A DNA stretch of 24,557 nt, taken from positions 1 through 24,557 of the forward strand of contig JAUYMQ010000234.1 in assembly GCA_030698575.1 (NCBI GenBank), read 5' to 3'. The stretch is from Deltaproteobacteria bacterium (GTDB lineage Bacteria > JAUYMQ01). Shown here piece after piece: positions 8,988-16,252 of the stretch (position 1 is its first letter; each line of letters begins with the position of its first letter). The notes under the pieces are model-generated. The model did no database searches. It had not been told where the DNA came from and worked only from the letters and a program-made list of their open reading frames with translations. Position numbers and translations under genes: made by a program.

Positions 8988-9889
8988 TTTTGCTTATCCC
9001 CCGCCTCCGCCCCCGCGGCCGCATCGAGGGATGCGACCCGCTCACGGGTGACGTACTCCTCCAGCGCCTCATCCCAGGGTCGAAACGTCACACCCGCTTC
9101 GGCCAGCTTGGAGAGATCCAGGACTCCCCAGGCCGGACGCTGCGCCGGCCGCGGGTACTCCGCGGTGGTGGTCGGCGTAACCAGGGAAGGATCCATGCCC
9201 GCCAGGGTGACCGCCCGGAGGGCCACATCGTACCAGGTGCAACGTCCGGCGTTCACCGCGTGAAAGGTTCCGGTGAGCTTGAGCGCGACGGCTTCCAGAG
9301 TGGCGACAGCGAGATCCCTCGCCCACGTCGGAGCGCCAAACTGATCGTTCACCACCTTCAGCTGTTCGCCCGCAGCCGCCTTCTCCAGAATCGTGTCGAC
9401 GAAATTTCGCCCATGGCGGCCGTAGAGCCACTGCGTGCGGAGAATCAGGTGGCGCGCGTCCCCCGAGCGAATCGCGTCTTCTCCCGCGAGCTTGCTCCTG
9501 CCATAGACCGAGAGCGGAGCGACGGGGTGGTCCTCCTTGTAAGGCGTGGATGCACGACCGTCGAATACGTAATCCGTGCTGTAGTGGACCAGGAGCGCGC
9601 CCGTCTCCCGGGCGGCTTTCGCCAGAACTCCTGGCACCTCTCCGTTCATGCGATACGCAGTCTCGGCTTCAGACTCGCAACCGTCGACGTTCGTGTAGGC
9701 GGCGCAGTTCACGATGACCTGCGGCGAAACCATCGCGATCGCCGAAAAAATAGATTCCTGGCTCGCGACGTCGAGGTCCTCCCGCATGAACGCTGCCACC
9801 CGCCAGTCGACACCGGCGGTCACCCGGCGCGCCGCGCGCTGCATTTCCTGTCCAAGCATTCCTCCGGCGCCCGTGATCAGGAGCCTCAC
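8984..9889 (-). CDS. rfbD: dTDP-4-dehydrorhamnose reductase
   Basis: The last enzyme of dTDP-L-rhamnose synthesis reduces dTDP-4-dehydro-L-rhamnose with NAD(P)H. The 301-residue protein has the nucleotide motif TGAGGMLGQ (6-14), STDYVFDG (104-111) and the catalytic Tyr129/Lys133 pair in SVYGRSK. I chose GTG 9887-9889, which overlaps the rfbB stop as GTGA and begins the protein directly at the Rossmann strand (MRLLITGAGG). The frame is open to 9955, but that extension lies within rfbB. The gene overlaps ugd by four bases. With rfbA, rfbC-like and rfbB upstream, the full rhamnose pathway is plausible. Confidence 0.95.
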   Translation of the reverse strand: MRLLITGAGGMLGQEMQRAARRVTAGVDWRVAAFMREDLDVASQESIFSAIAMVSPQVIVNCAAYTNVDGCESEAETAYRMNGEVPGVLAKAARETGALLVHYSTDYVFDGRASTPYKEDHPVAPLSVYGRSKLAGEDAIRSGDARHLILRTQWLYGRHGRNFVDTILEKAAAGEQLKVVNDQFGAPTWARDLAVATLEAVALKLTGTFHAVNAGRCTWYDVALRAVTLAGMDPSLVTPTTTAEYPRPAQRPAWGVLDLSKLAEAGVTFRPWDEALEEYVTRERVASLDAAAGAEAGDKQK

Positions 9890-10908
9890 AACCGGCTCCC
9901 GTAATGCCGGCGGTAGTACTCCTGGTACTCGCCGCTCTTCACCTTCTCCCACCAAGACCGGTTCTCGACGTACCAGCGGACGGTGGATCGGAGCCCGTCC
10001 TCCAGAGATATCAGGGGTTTCCAGCCGAACTCGCGGGCGATCTTCGAGTAGTCCATCGCGTATCGCCGATCATGTCCCGGTCTGTCGGTGACGTATCGCA
10101 GAAGCGACTCGGGTCGATCAAGGCAGCGCAGCAGCAGCTTCGCAATCTCGATATTGGTGCGATCGGCGGCACCCGTCTGCCAGGTGCCTATGTTGTACAC
10201 CTCGCCTTTCCGCCCCTCGCGAATGAGCAGATCGATCGCCCGGCTGTGGTCGTCGACGTGGAGCCAATCTCGCACCTGCAGCCCGTCGCCGTACACGGGG
10301 AGCTCCTTTCCCTCGAGCGCGTTGGAGATGAAGAGAGGGATGAGCTTCTCGGGAAACTGGTATGGGCCGTAGTTGTTCGAGCATCTCGTGACGAAGGCGT
10401 TCAGCCCATGGGTGTGCACGGCCGCCAGAACGAGGAGGTCGGCGGCGGTCTTGCTGGCCGCGTAAGGGGAATTTGGGTGGAGAGCCGTGTCTTCCCGGAA
10501 CGCCTCCCCGGGGGGGAGACTTCCATATACCTCGTCCGTCGAGATCTGGACAAAGAGCCCGACGCTTCTGGCCCGGGCCGAATCGAGAAGGGTCTGCGTT
10601 CCGGTGATGTTGGTGCGAATGAACTCCCGGGCCGACTCGATGCTGCGATCGACGTGGCTCTCCGCGGCGAAGTTCACAAGCGTGTCGAAGCCTTCCGAAA
10701 GCAGCCCGTCCATCGCGTCGGGGTCCGCTATGTCGGCCTTCACGAAGCGATACCGGGGGTCCTTCTCAATCGAGGCAAGATTCTCGAGATTGCCCGCGTA
10801 GGTGAGCGAATCGACATTCGTCACGAAGGCCCCGGGATGCTCGCCGAGCATGAAACGGATGAAATTCGAGCCGATGAACCCGGCGCCGCCCGTCACTAGG
10901 ATCTTCAA
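9886..10908 (-). CDS. rfbB: dTDP-glucose 4,6-dehydratase
   Basis: It converts dTDP-glucose to dTDP-4-dehydro-6-deoxyglucose, the second step of the dTDP-rhamnose route. The 340-residue length fits RmlB. The Rossmann motif [10 protein letters not shown] (7-16) and the active-site loop STDEVYGS (123-130; Asp125/Glu126 act in dehydration) are present. So is the Tyr149/Lys153 pair in SPYAASK, followed by RCSNNYGPYQFPEKLIPL. The start codon is TTG 10908, with AGGAG five bases upstream. A 122-base spacer separates it from the rfbC-like gene, the widest gap in this cluster; I see no convincing promoter in it. It overlaps rfbD by four bases. Confidence 0.95.
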   Translation of the reverse strand: MKILVTGGAGFIGSNFIRFMLGEHPGAFVTNVDSLTYAGNLENLASIEKDPRYRFVKADIADPDAMDGLLSEGFDTLVNFAAESHVDRSIESAREFIRTNITGTQTLLDSARARSVGLFVQISTDEVYGSLPPGEAFREDTALHPNSPYAASKTAADLLVLAAVHTHGLNAFVTRCSNNYGPYQFPEKLIPLFISNALEGKELPVYGDGLQVRDWLHVDDHSRAIDLLIREGRKGEVYNIGTWQTGAADRTNIEIAKLLLRCLDRPESLLRYVTDRPGHDRRYAMDYSKIAREFGWKPLISLEDGLRSTVRWYVENRSWWEKVKSGEYQEYYRRHYGSRL

Positions 10909-11030
10909 GCCTGCTCCTGTCGAAATTCCCCGGCCGCGAGCGATACGCCGGCATTTCGCCGGAGCCGCCCCGCCCGCCGAGGTTGGTATTGGCCTCGCCT
11001 GGATCGGGAGAAAACGAGATGTGCGGGACG

Positions 11031-11516
11031 CTACCCGTCCTTTCGCGTCCAGTCATAGGGAATGTCGTTGTCGTGGGGGTGGACCCTGAACTCGTCCGGA
11101 TCGCTGTAGTCGTAAACCTCGGTCGGGATGTTGACCAGGATCGCCTCTGTCTCCGAAATCGTCTTGAAGCCGTGAAGGACAAAGGTCGGGATCTGAACGA
11201 GCAGCATGTTCTGCTCGCCCATGAAGAATTCGTTCACTTCCCCATGGGTTGGCGAATGCTCACGCCCATCGTACAACACGACTTTCATCATGCCCCGTAC
11301 GGCGATGAAGTTGTCGATCTGCTTCTTGTGGAAGTGCCACCCCTTGACCACACCAGGATAGCCGGTGGTCATGTAGAGCTGGCCGAATTTCAGATAAAAG
11401 TCCTTGTCGTCGTTCCTGAGCATCTCGGTGAGCCGGCCCCGCTCGTCGGGAATCACGCGGAGGCGCTTGACTTTTGCGCCGTCTATAAGCTTTTTCGCCT
11501 TGACGCCTTCGATCAC
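11031..11516 (-). CDS. Short RfbC-like cupin, probable dTDP-4-dehydrorhamnose 3,5-epimerase
   Basis: The 161-residue protein looks like the RmlC/RfbC cupin family by the segments DERGRLTE (24-31), KGWHFHKKQ (58-66), HSPTHGE and IPTFVLHGF (109-117). It ends in IPYDW, as RmlC proteins often do. Its place between rfbA and rfbB argues for the 3,5-epimerase step of rhamnose synthesis. It is about 20 residues shorter than canonical RmlC. The active-site histidine is kept (His61). The usual lysine (QGKLV motif) aligns with IDNFI, and the usual catalytic tyrosine position looks changed in ILVNIPTEVYDY. So another epimerase or sugar-modifying role is possible. The start is GTG 11516, with AGGAG seven bases upstream. 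Confidence 0.8.
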   Translation of the reverse strand: MIEGVKAKKLIDGAKVKRLRVIPDERGRLTEMLRNDDKDFYLKFGQLYMTTGYPGVVKGWHFHKKQIDNFIAVRGMMKVVLYDGREHSPTHGEVNEFFMGEQNMLLVQIPTFVLHGFKTISETEAILVNIPTEVYDYSDPDEFRVHPHDNDIPYDWTRKDG

Positions 11517-11527
11517 CTTGATCTCCT

Positions 11528-12592
11528 CTAGAGTATTCCGACCTTCGAGTTGTCACCCAGCATGAATCGGTAAGCCACGGGTCGGAGTGGCGAACGTGAG
11601 AGCTCGACATTTCGCCCGATCAGGCTGTCCTCTATCCGGTGCGCGATGTCGAGGATGGACGAATTCTCGAGAACGATGCTGTGCTCGATCTCGCTGTTCT
11701 TTACCCGGCAATTGTCCCCGATGGAGGTAAAGGGGCCGATGTAGCTGTGTTCCAGACGCGTGCCGCGTCCGATGATGGCCGGACCGCGAATAGTGCTCTC
11801 GACGACCTCGGCCCCCTCCTCGATGACCACCTTGAAATCGACCTTCGAAGCCTCGTCGACCTTTCCATCAATTCTCGTATCGAGCAGATCCAGTATCAGG
11901 CGGTTCGCCTCGAGCATGTCCTCGAGCTTGCCGGTGTCCTTCCACCATCCCTGCACGATATGACTGTCAACCCGCAGCCCCCGATCGATCAGCCACTGGA
12001 TGGCGTCGGTGATCTCCAGCTCCCCGCGCGCGGAGGGGCTGATGGCCCGAGCCGCCTCGAAAATGCTGTCGTTAAACATGTACACGCCGACGAGGGCCAG
12101 GTTCGAGCGCGGGCGGGCGGGCTTCTCCTCCAGCCGCACCACTCTTTCTCCTGAAAGCTCGGCGACCCCGAACTGCGTGGGATCCTGCACCGGCGTCAGG
12201 AGGATCATTGAATCGGGTCGGCTTCGCTGGAACTCTTCCGTGAGATTGCGAATGCCCCCCTGGATCAGATTGTCGCCGAGATACATGACGAAGGGCGTGC
12301 CACGCAGGAACTCCTCGGATTCAAGAACCGCGTGGGCAAGCCCCAGGGGCGCCGATTGCTGGATGTAGTCAATCGACACGCCCCATCGATCACCCTGCCC
12401 CACGGCGCTGCGGATCTCGTCGCCGGTATCCCCGACAACAATCCCTATCTCGCGAATCCCCGCATCGCGCATCGCCTCGATCCCATAAAAGAGGATGGGC
12501 TTGTTGGCGACCGGCACGAGCTGCTTCGCGGACGTGTAGGTGATGGGCCGCAGACGCGTCCCCTTTCCACCGCTTAGAATGAGTCCCTTCAC
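11528..12592 (-). CDS. rfbA: Glucose-1-phosphate thymidylyltransferase, long form
   Basis: It makes dTDP-glucose from dTTP and glucose-1-phosphate, the first step towards dTDP-rhamnose. The N-terminal nucleotidyltransferase domain shows LSGGKGTRLRPIT (6-18), Lys23, APLGLAHAV (81-89), YLGDN (104-108) and EEKP (155-158). The protein has 354 residues against about 290 for E. coli RmlA. Residues from about 250 form hexapeptide-like repeats (PAIIGRGTRLEHSYIGPFTSIG), probably a left-handed beta-helix, as in the long StrD-like and archaeal enzymes. The start is GTG 12592, with GGAG upstream inside the end of the SPOR gene; the gap to that gene is two bases. It heads the rhamnose block rfbA-rfbC-rfbB-rfbD. 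Confidence 0.92.
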   Translation of the reverse strand: MKGLILSGGKGTRLRPITYTSAKQLVPVANKPILFYGIEAMRDAGIREIGIVVGDTGDEIRSAVGQGDRWGVSIDYIQQSAPLGLAHAVLESEEFLRGTPFVMYLGDNLIQGGIRNLTEEFQRSRPDSMILLTPVQDPTQFGVAELSGERVVRLEEKPARPRSNLALVGVYMFNDSIFEAARAISPSARGELEITDAIQWLIDRGLRVDSHIVQGWWKDTGKLEDMLEANRLILDLLDTRIDGKVDEASKVDFKVVIEEGAEVVESTIRGPAIIGRGTRLEHSYIGPFTSIGDNCRVKNSEIEHSIVLENSSILDIAHRIEDSLIGRNVELSRSPLRPVAYRFMLGDNSKVGIL

Positions 12593-12594
12593 TT

Positions 12595-13884
12595 CTACTC
12601 CATCCGGATGTAGGGGTGGGCCCCCGGCTCGTTCTTGAGTCGATCGAGATCGGTCCGTGCGGCCGCCTCGCTGGGATACTGCCCCACGCGCACCCTGTAA
12701 AGCGTCACCATGCCGGCACGCGAGAGGGGAACGACGCGCACGCTGTATCCCTTTGTGCTCAACCGGTCGGCGAGGCTCTGGGCCTCGCTCTGATCCGAGA
12801 GGGTCGAGACCTGCACCGTGTAGGTCTCTCCCTGGGGCGCCGCAGGACTCACGCTTCCCTGGCGTCTCGCGAGAAGAGCGGCGCCGCTGGGCGTTGCATT
12901 CGATTCAGACGCCGGCGACGTCCCGTCGGCTGCCTCGGCGCGCCGTCTGGCGAGGAGATCCGCCCCCACGGGTGCGGCCGACCCGTCGGCTTCCGCCCGT
13001 GCGGCTGGCGCCTCGACTTCAACGGGTTCGGCTTCCGCGCTCTCGGTTTCGGCCGGCGCTTCCTCGTCCGTCTCGGTCAGCCCTGGAGCCGCCCGGCGGC
13101 CCGTCGCCGTCTCGTAAAAGGTCATCTCGGCCGAGGGGTCGTCGGCCGGAACTTCTGCCTCGGCTTTCGCCTGGCCCTCTGAAGCAGCGGGCTTTGCGTC
13201 CGCTGTCCCCGCCGCCGGCTCCGGTTTCGCCGCCTCAGCTTCGGGCTTGGCCTTCGGCGCGACCGCCGCGACCAGCGCCTTCTTCACCGGCGCCGCAGCA
13301 GGTTTCTTATCGGCCACGGGTTCGGCCGCCTGAGGCGCGGGCACCTCCACGCGGGCGGGCACCGTGCCGCGCTCGCCGAACTCGATCATGCCTTCCGCGT
13401 CCGGCGCCGGCCCCATGGCTTCGAGCGAGTCCGGATCCGCAAGATCCCCGGCATCCGACTTCAGGAACGGCAGCGCGGGGATGTCCAGCCCGCCGCTGGC
13501 ACCCACCACCAGGCCCGCACCGAAGCTCACCCCGGACGCAACAGCCAGGCCCAGCCAGATCATCAGCTTCTGACCCCAGGTGAGGCCCATCCTCGCCCGC
13601 CGCCCGGTGAACCGTTCCGTTTGCCGTCCGTGGGACGGGCCCCGAGGCTCGCGTGATCCACGTTCGCCTGGCCGCGTGTCGTAGAGCGGATCATCCTCCA
13701 CGTGGGGGAGATGGTCCTCCATTTCGACTCCCGACTGGTATCTCCCCCGGCCTCTCACATCGCTATCCTCCATCCGGGGCTGGTTCTCCCGAGGGCGGGG
13801 CTCTCCACGCTCCCAGTCACTGTTGGGCCATTCGTCGCCCACCCAGCCGCCCGAACGCTTGTCCCGCTCCCGATCTCGTTCCAT
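12595..13884 (-). CDS. SPOR-domain membrane protein
   Basis: This 429-residue protein has an N-terminal hydrophilic, Arg/Asp-rich part (1-100), one membrane segment (about 108-130, ending GAGLVVGASGG) and a long low-complexity Ala/Pro/Glu region (about 180-300). A C-terminal SPOR domain follows (352-429: YTVQVSTLSDQSEA, then LYRVRVGQYPSEAAA). SPOR domains bind denuded septal peptidoglycan, so a role at the division site or periplasm is likely. Topology suggests the SPOR domain faces the periplasm. Two copies of the segment GAxLLARR occur 27 residues apart (307 and 334). The ATG has AGGAG upstream. It follows argS by 53 bases. The exact role is unknown. Confidence 0.88.
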   Translation of the reverse strand: MERDRERDKRSGGWVGDEWPNSDWERGEPRPRENQPRMEDSDVRGRGRYQSGVEMEDHLPHVEDDPLYDTRPGERGSREPRGPSHGRQTERFTGRRARMGLTWGQKLMIWLGLAVASGVSFGAGLVVGASGGLDIPALPFLKSDAGDLADPDSLEAMGPAPDAEGMIEFGERGTVPARVEVPAPQAAEPVADKKPAAAPVKKALVAAVAPKAKPEAEAAKPEPAAGTADAKPAASEGQAKAEAEVPADDPSAEMTFYETATGRRAAPGLTETDEEAPAETESAEAEPVEVEAPAARAEADGSAAPVGADLLARRRAEAADGTSPASESNATPSGAALLARRQGSVSPAAPQGETYTVQVSTLSDQSEAQSLADRLSTKGYSVRVVPLSRAGMVTLYRVRVGQYPSEAAARTDLDRLKNEPGAHPYIRME

Positions 13885-13937
13885 GAAGATCTCCTAGGTG
13901 GTCGGCCGCCCTCGGCGGGGCTCCAGCGGCGCCGCTT

Positions 13938-15593
13938 TCACATGCGCTCCGGGGCCCTCACGCCAAGCATCGATAGACCAGAAGCGATCACACTCTGCAC
14001 CGCCTGAACCAGGCCGAGTCTGGCTGCTGTCGTTTCGGCATCATCCGAAAGAATCCGGCACCGGTTGTAGTAGCCATGGAACGACCGGGCAACATCCAGC
14101 AGGTAGAAGACGACACGATGCGGTTCGATCGCGGTCGCCGCGCGATCGACGAGCTCCGGATATTCCACAAGAAGATGGATAAGCGCTTTCTCGTCCTCCT
14201 CGACAAGCCGCTCCGCGTGGCATTCGTCGAGGCTCGACGGCACCGCCACCCCCCCTGCTTCAGCTTCGCGCAACACGCTCGCGATTCGCGCATAGGCGTA
14301 CTGGACGTAGTAGACGGGGTTCTCATCCGATTCCTTCTTCGCGAGGTCGAGATCAAAATCGAGATGGGCGTCATGCCGCCGCTGCAGGAAAAAGAAACGG
14401 ACGGCATCGACCCCCACCTCTTCGATCAGCTCGTCCAGCGTTACAAAATTGGCCGTGCGCTTTCCCATCCTTACAGGCTGTCCGTCCTTCAGCAGCGTTA
14501 CGAACTGATGAATCAGGACGCGGATCCGGGAAGTGTCCTCACCGAGGGCACGCAAGCCCGCCAGAACGTCGCGGTATGTCGATTCGTGATCGGCGCCGAA
14601 GATGTCCACGACCATGTCGAAGCCGCGCCTCAGCTTGTTGACATGGTAGGCCATGTCCGGAAGGCGGTACGTGGGCTCCCCCGTCGACTTCACGATCACC
14701 CGGTCCTTGTCGAGATCGAAATCGGTGCCGCGGAACCAGAGCGCCCCATCCTTCTCGTAGGTGCATCCCTTGCTTCGCAGCGTGTCGATGATGGTTTGCA
14801 CCGATCCGTCCTCGTAGAGGCTCGTCTCGTTGAAGTACACGTCGAAAATGATTCCGAGCCTGTCGAGCGTTTCCCTGATCCCGGCGAAGATGGCTTCCTC
14901 GGCGAATACCTTGAACCGTTCCGGATCCTCGCCCGCCCAGGCATCGCCCTGCTGCTCTACGATTCGATTTGCGATCTCGGCGATGTACTCGCCCTGATAG
15001 CCCTCCTCGGGAAACTCCGAGGGCTTGCCAAGGGCTTCGAGGTACCGGGCGCGGGTCGAGGCGGCAAGGAGCTTCATCTGGCGGCCAGCGTCGTTGTAGT
15101 AGTACTCCCGCGTGACCTTGTGGCCGGTCGCCTCCAGCAGGCGGGCGATGGCGTCGCCAAGCACCGCTTGCCGGCCATGCCCAATCGTGAGCGGCCCCGT
15201 AGGGTTGGCGCTGACGAATTCGACTTCTACCTGCCTCCCCTCACCCCGCGCCGAACACCCGAAGGAGGCCCGCCGTTCGAGCATTTCGCCGAGAGCCTCC
15301 CGCCTGAGGGCATCCGAAACGAAGAGATTGATGAACCCGGGCCCGGCTATCTCCATCCGGTCCACAAGATCGGGCCGGGGCGGGAGATTGGAGAGGAGGA
15401 GCTGGGCGGCCTCGCGAGGATTCTTCTTTAGACGGGGGGCGAGAAGAAGCGCGAGGTTACTCGCGTAGTCACCGTGCTCGCGCGTCTTGGGAGGCTCGAG
15501 CTGCCAGTCGGGAAGCTCCTCCTCGGGGAGCAGGCCTTTTCGGACGCAGCCATGAACTGCCTCAGCGAGAAACTCCTTTAATTTCGGCCTCAA
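13938..15593 (-). CDS. argS: Arginyl-tRNA synthetase
   Basis: This class I aminoacyl-tRNA synthetase charges tRNA-Arg. It has the N-terminal ArgRS additional domain, then VSANPTGPLTIGHGRQ carrying the HIGH-equivalent IGHG (about residues 137-140). YYYNDAGRQM follows, the KMSK-equivalent loop RMGKRTANFVTLDEL comes later, and the C-terminal DALR domain ends in QSVIASGLSMLGV. I chose TTG 15591-15593 (551 residues): GGAGG lies seven bases upstream. The alternative GTG at 15617 lies directly after the predicted -10 box and would not be in the mRNA. Choosing 15617 would add eight residues. It is the first gene of the long unit running to lepB. Confidence 0.95.
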   Translation of the reverse strand: MRPKLKEFLAEAVHGCVRKGLLPEEELPDWQLEPPKTREHGDYASNLALLLAPRLKKNPREAAQLLLSNLPPRPDLVDRMEIAGPGFINLFVSDALRREALGEMLERRASFGCSARGEGRQVEVEFVSANPTGPLTIGHGRQAVLGDAIARLLEATGHKVTREYYYNDAGRQMKLLAASTRARYLEALGKPSEFPEEGYQGEYIAEIANRIVEQQGDAWAGEDPERFKVFAEEAIFAGIRETLDRLGIIFDVYFNETSLYEDGSVQTIIDTLRSKGCTYEKDGALWFRGTDFDLDKDRVIVKSTGEPTYRLPDMAYHVNKLRRGFDMVVDIFGADHESTYRDVLAGLRALGEDTSRIRVLIHQFVTLLKDGQPVRMGKRTANFVTLDELIEEVGVDAVRFFFLQRRHDAHLDFDLDLAKKESDENPVYYVQYAYARIASVLREAEAGGVAVPSSLDECHAERLVEEDEKALIHLLVEYPELVDRAATAIEPHRVVFYLLDVARSFHGYYNRCRILSDDAETTAARLGLVQAVQSVIASGLSMLGVRAPERM

Positions 15594-15617
15594 ACAGCGT
15601 TCCTCCAGCGAGGCCAC

Positions 15618-15646
15618 ATTCTAGGGAGAGGGCCTTCCAGCGTCAA
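15618..15646 (-). promoter_or_regulatory. Predicted sigma70-type promoter of argS and the downstream unit
   Basis: On the minus strand TTGACG (15641-15646) and TAGAAT (15618-15623) are spaced by 17 bases, each matching 5 of 6 consensus bases. Transcription should start near 15609-15612, leaving a leader of only about 16-20 bases with GGAGG before the TTG start. Close gene packing suggests it could serve argS through lepB. Confidence 0.72.
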
Positions 15647-15648
15647 TA

Positions 15649-15680
15649 GAAACCCCCGGCGGGGCGGGCCCGGCAGGGGG
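15649..15680 (-). terminator. Possible weak terminator between ftsB and argS
   Basis: On the minus strand CCCCC (15676-15680) can pair with GGGGG (15653-15657) around a GC-rich loop, followed by TTTCTATT. The stem is short and the T run is interrupted, so this is a tentative call for the 3' end of the ftsB-like transcript. Confidence 0.3.
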
Positions 15681-15722
15681 TCTTCTGAGCCCTTCAGCCA
15701 CGGCCGCGGGCGGTTATCCATG

Positions 15723-15770
15723 TTAACCCAAGGGGTTTACCCAAGGGGTCACCCGGGGGGTCAAACCGGG
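15723..15770 (-). repeat. Degenerate 13-bp tandem repeat downstream of the ftsB-like gene
   Basis: Read on the minus strand, units of the form CCCCTTGGGTNAA recur: two near-identical 13-base copies (15736-15748 and 15723-15735), preceded by CCCCCCGGGTGA and a partial CCCGGTTTGA. Each unit is itself partly palindromic (ACCC/GGGT). It lies in the 3' untranslated region between the ftsB-like stop and the argS promoter. Confidence 0.7.
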
Positions 15771-15799
15771 CCGAGACGCCGATCCCCGAGCGGGAACAA

Positions 15800-16129
15800 T
15801 CAGGGACTGACCTGGTAAACGATCTCGTCGGCTTTCAGCATTCCCAGCTCTTCCCGGGCGATCTTCTCGATCGCCGAGCTGTTTTCCCTGAGCTGCCTGA
15901 CTTCCGTTTCAAGCCTGGCGTTGTCGCCTTCCAGCTCGTCATTCTGCCTGAGGACCCGCGTGTAGTCCGCCCGAAGTTCAAAAAGCCGGATGAGTCCTTG
16001 ATCGCCGTTGGAAGCCGCCGCCAGCGTGAGCACGACAAAGATCAGAACGAGCCATGGCCAGCGACGGCGAGAGCGGGAAGAGTCGCGGGCGAGGGGGCGT
16101 GTGCTCCGGCGCCTTGCCGTGCGAGCCAT
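15800..16129 (-). CDS. ftsB: FtsB/DivIC-like septum formation protein
   Basis: The 109-residue bitopic membrane protein has a basic cytoplasmic N-terminus (MARTARRRSTRPLARDSSRS), one membrane segment (about residues 24-39, WPWLVLIFVVLTLAAA) and a coiled coil (about 48-83, with NDELEGDNARLETEVRQL). It closes with the family signature IEKIAREELGMLKADEIVYQ. FtsB/DivIC proteins join FtsL and FtsQ/DivIB in the divisome and help activate septal wall synthesis. I chose ATG 16129, preceded by GAGGAGG; the open frame runs to 16180 but without a ribosome site. It is a single-gene unit with its own promoter, and its untranslated leader contains C-run repeats. Confidence 0.85.
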   Translation of the reverse strand: MARTARRRSTRPLARDSSRSRRRWPWLVLIFVVLTLAAASNGDQGLIRLFELRADYTRVLRQNDELEGDNARLETEVRQLRENSSAIEKIAREELGMLKADEIVYQVSP

Positions 16130-16163
16130 ATATCCTCCTCGAGCGTCCGGGCGGGACGAAACA

Positions 16164-16204
16164 CCAAACCGGGGGGCCAAACAGGGGGGCCTAAAGAGGG
16201 GGGG
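16164..16204 (-). repeat. C-run tandem repeat in the ftsB-like leader
   Basis: On the minus strand three adjacent units CCCCCCCTCTTTAGG, CCCCCCTGTTTGG and CCCCCCGGTTTGG (15, 13 and 13 bases) lie between the predicted transcription start and the ribosome-binding site. The plus strand carries three G6-7 runs about 7-8 bases apart. The mRNA would be C-rich here. Confidence 0.8.
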
Positions 16205-16219
16205 ATAGATGACCGGGAG

Positions 16220-16248
16220 ATTTTATCATCCCTTGCCATCGAATCCAA
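16220..16248 (-). promoter_or_regulatory. Predicted extended -10 promoter of the ftsB-like gene
   Basis: On the minus strand TTGGAT (16243-16248), a 17-base spacer ending TGA, and TAAAAT (16220-16225) form a promoter with a TGN extended -10. The -10 matches 5 of 6 bases, the -35 only 3. It lies right after the stop of the thioredoxin gene. Transcription would start near 16213, giving a leader of about 84 bases. Confidence 0.6.
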
Positions 16249-16252
16249 GGGC

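Noticed and set aside
14076-15431. A 451-codon plus-strand open frame over argS
   Set aside because: It is the mirror frame of a confirmed synthetase and has no family motifs.
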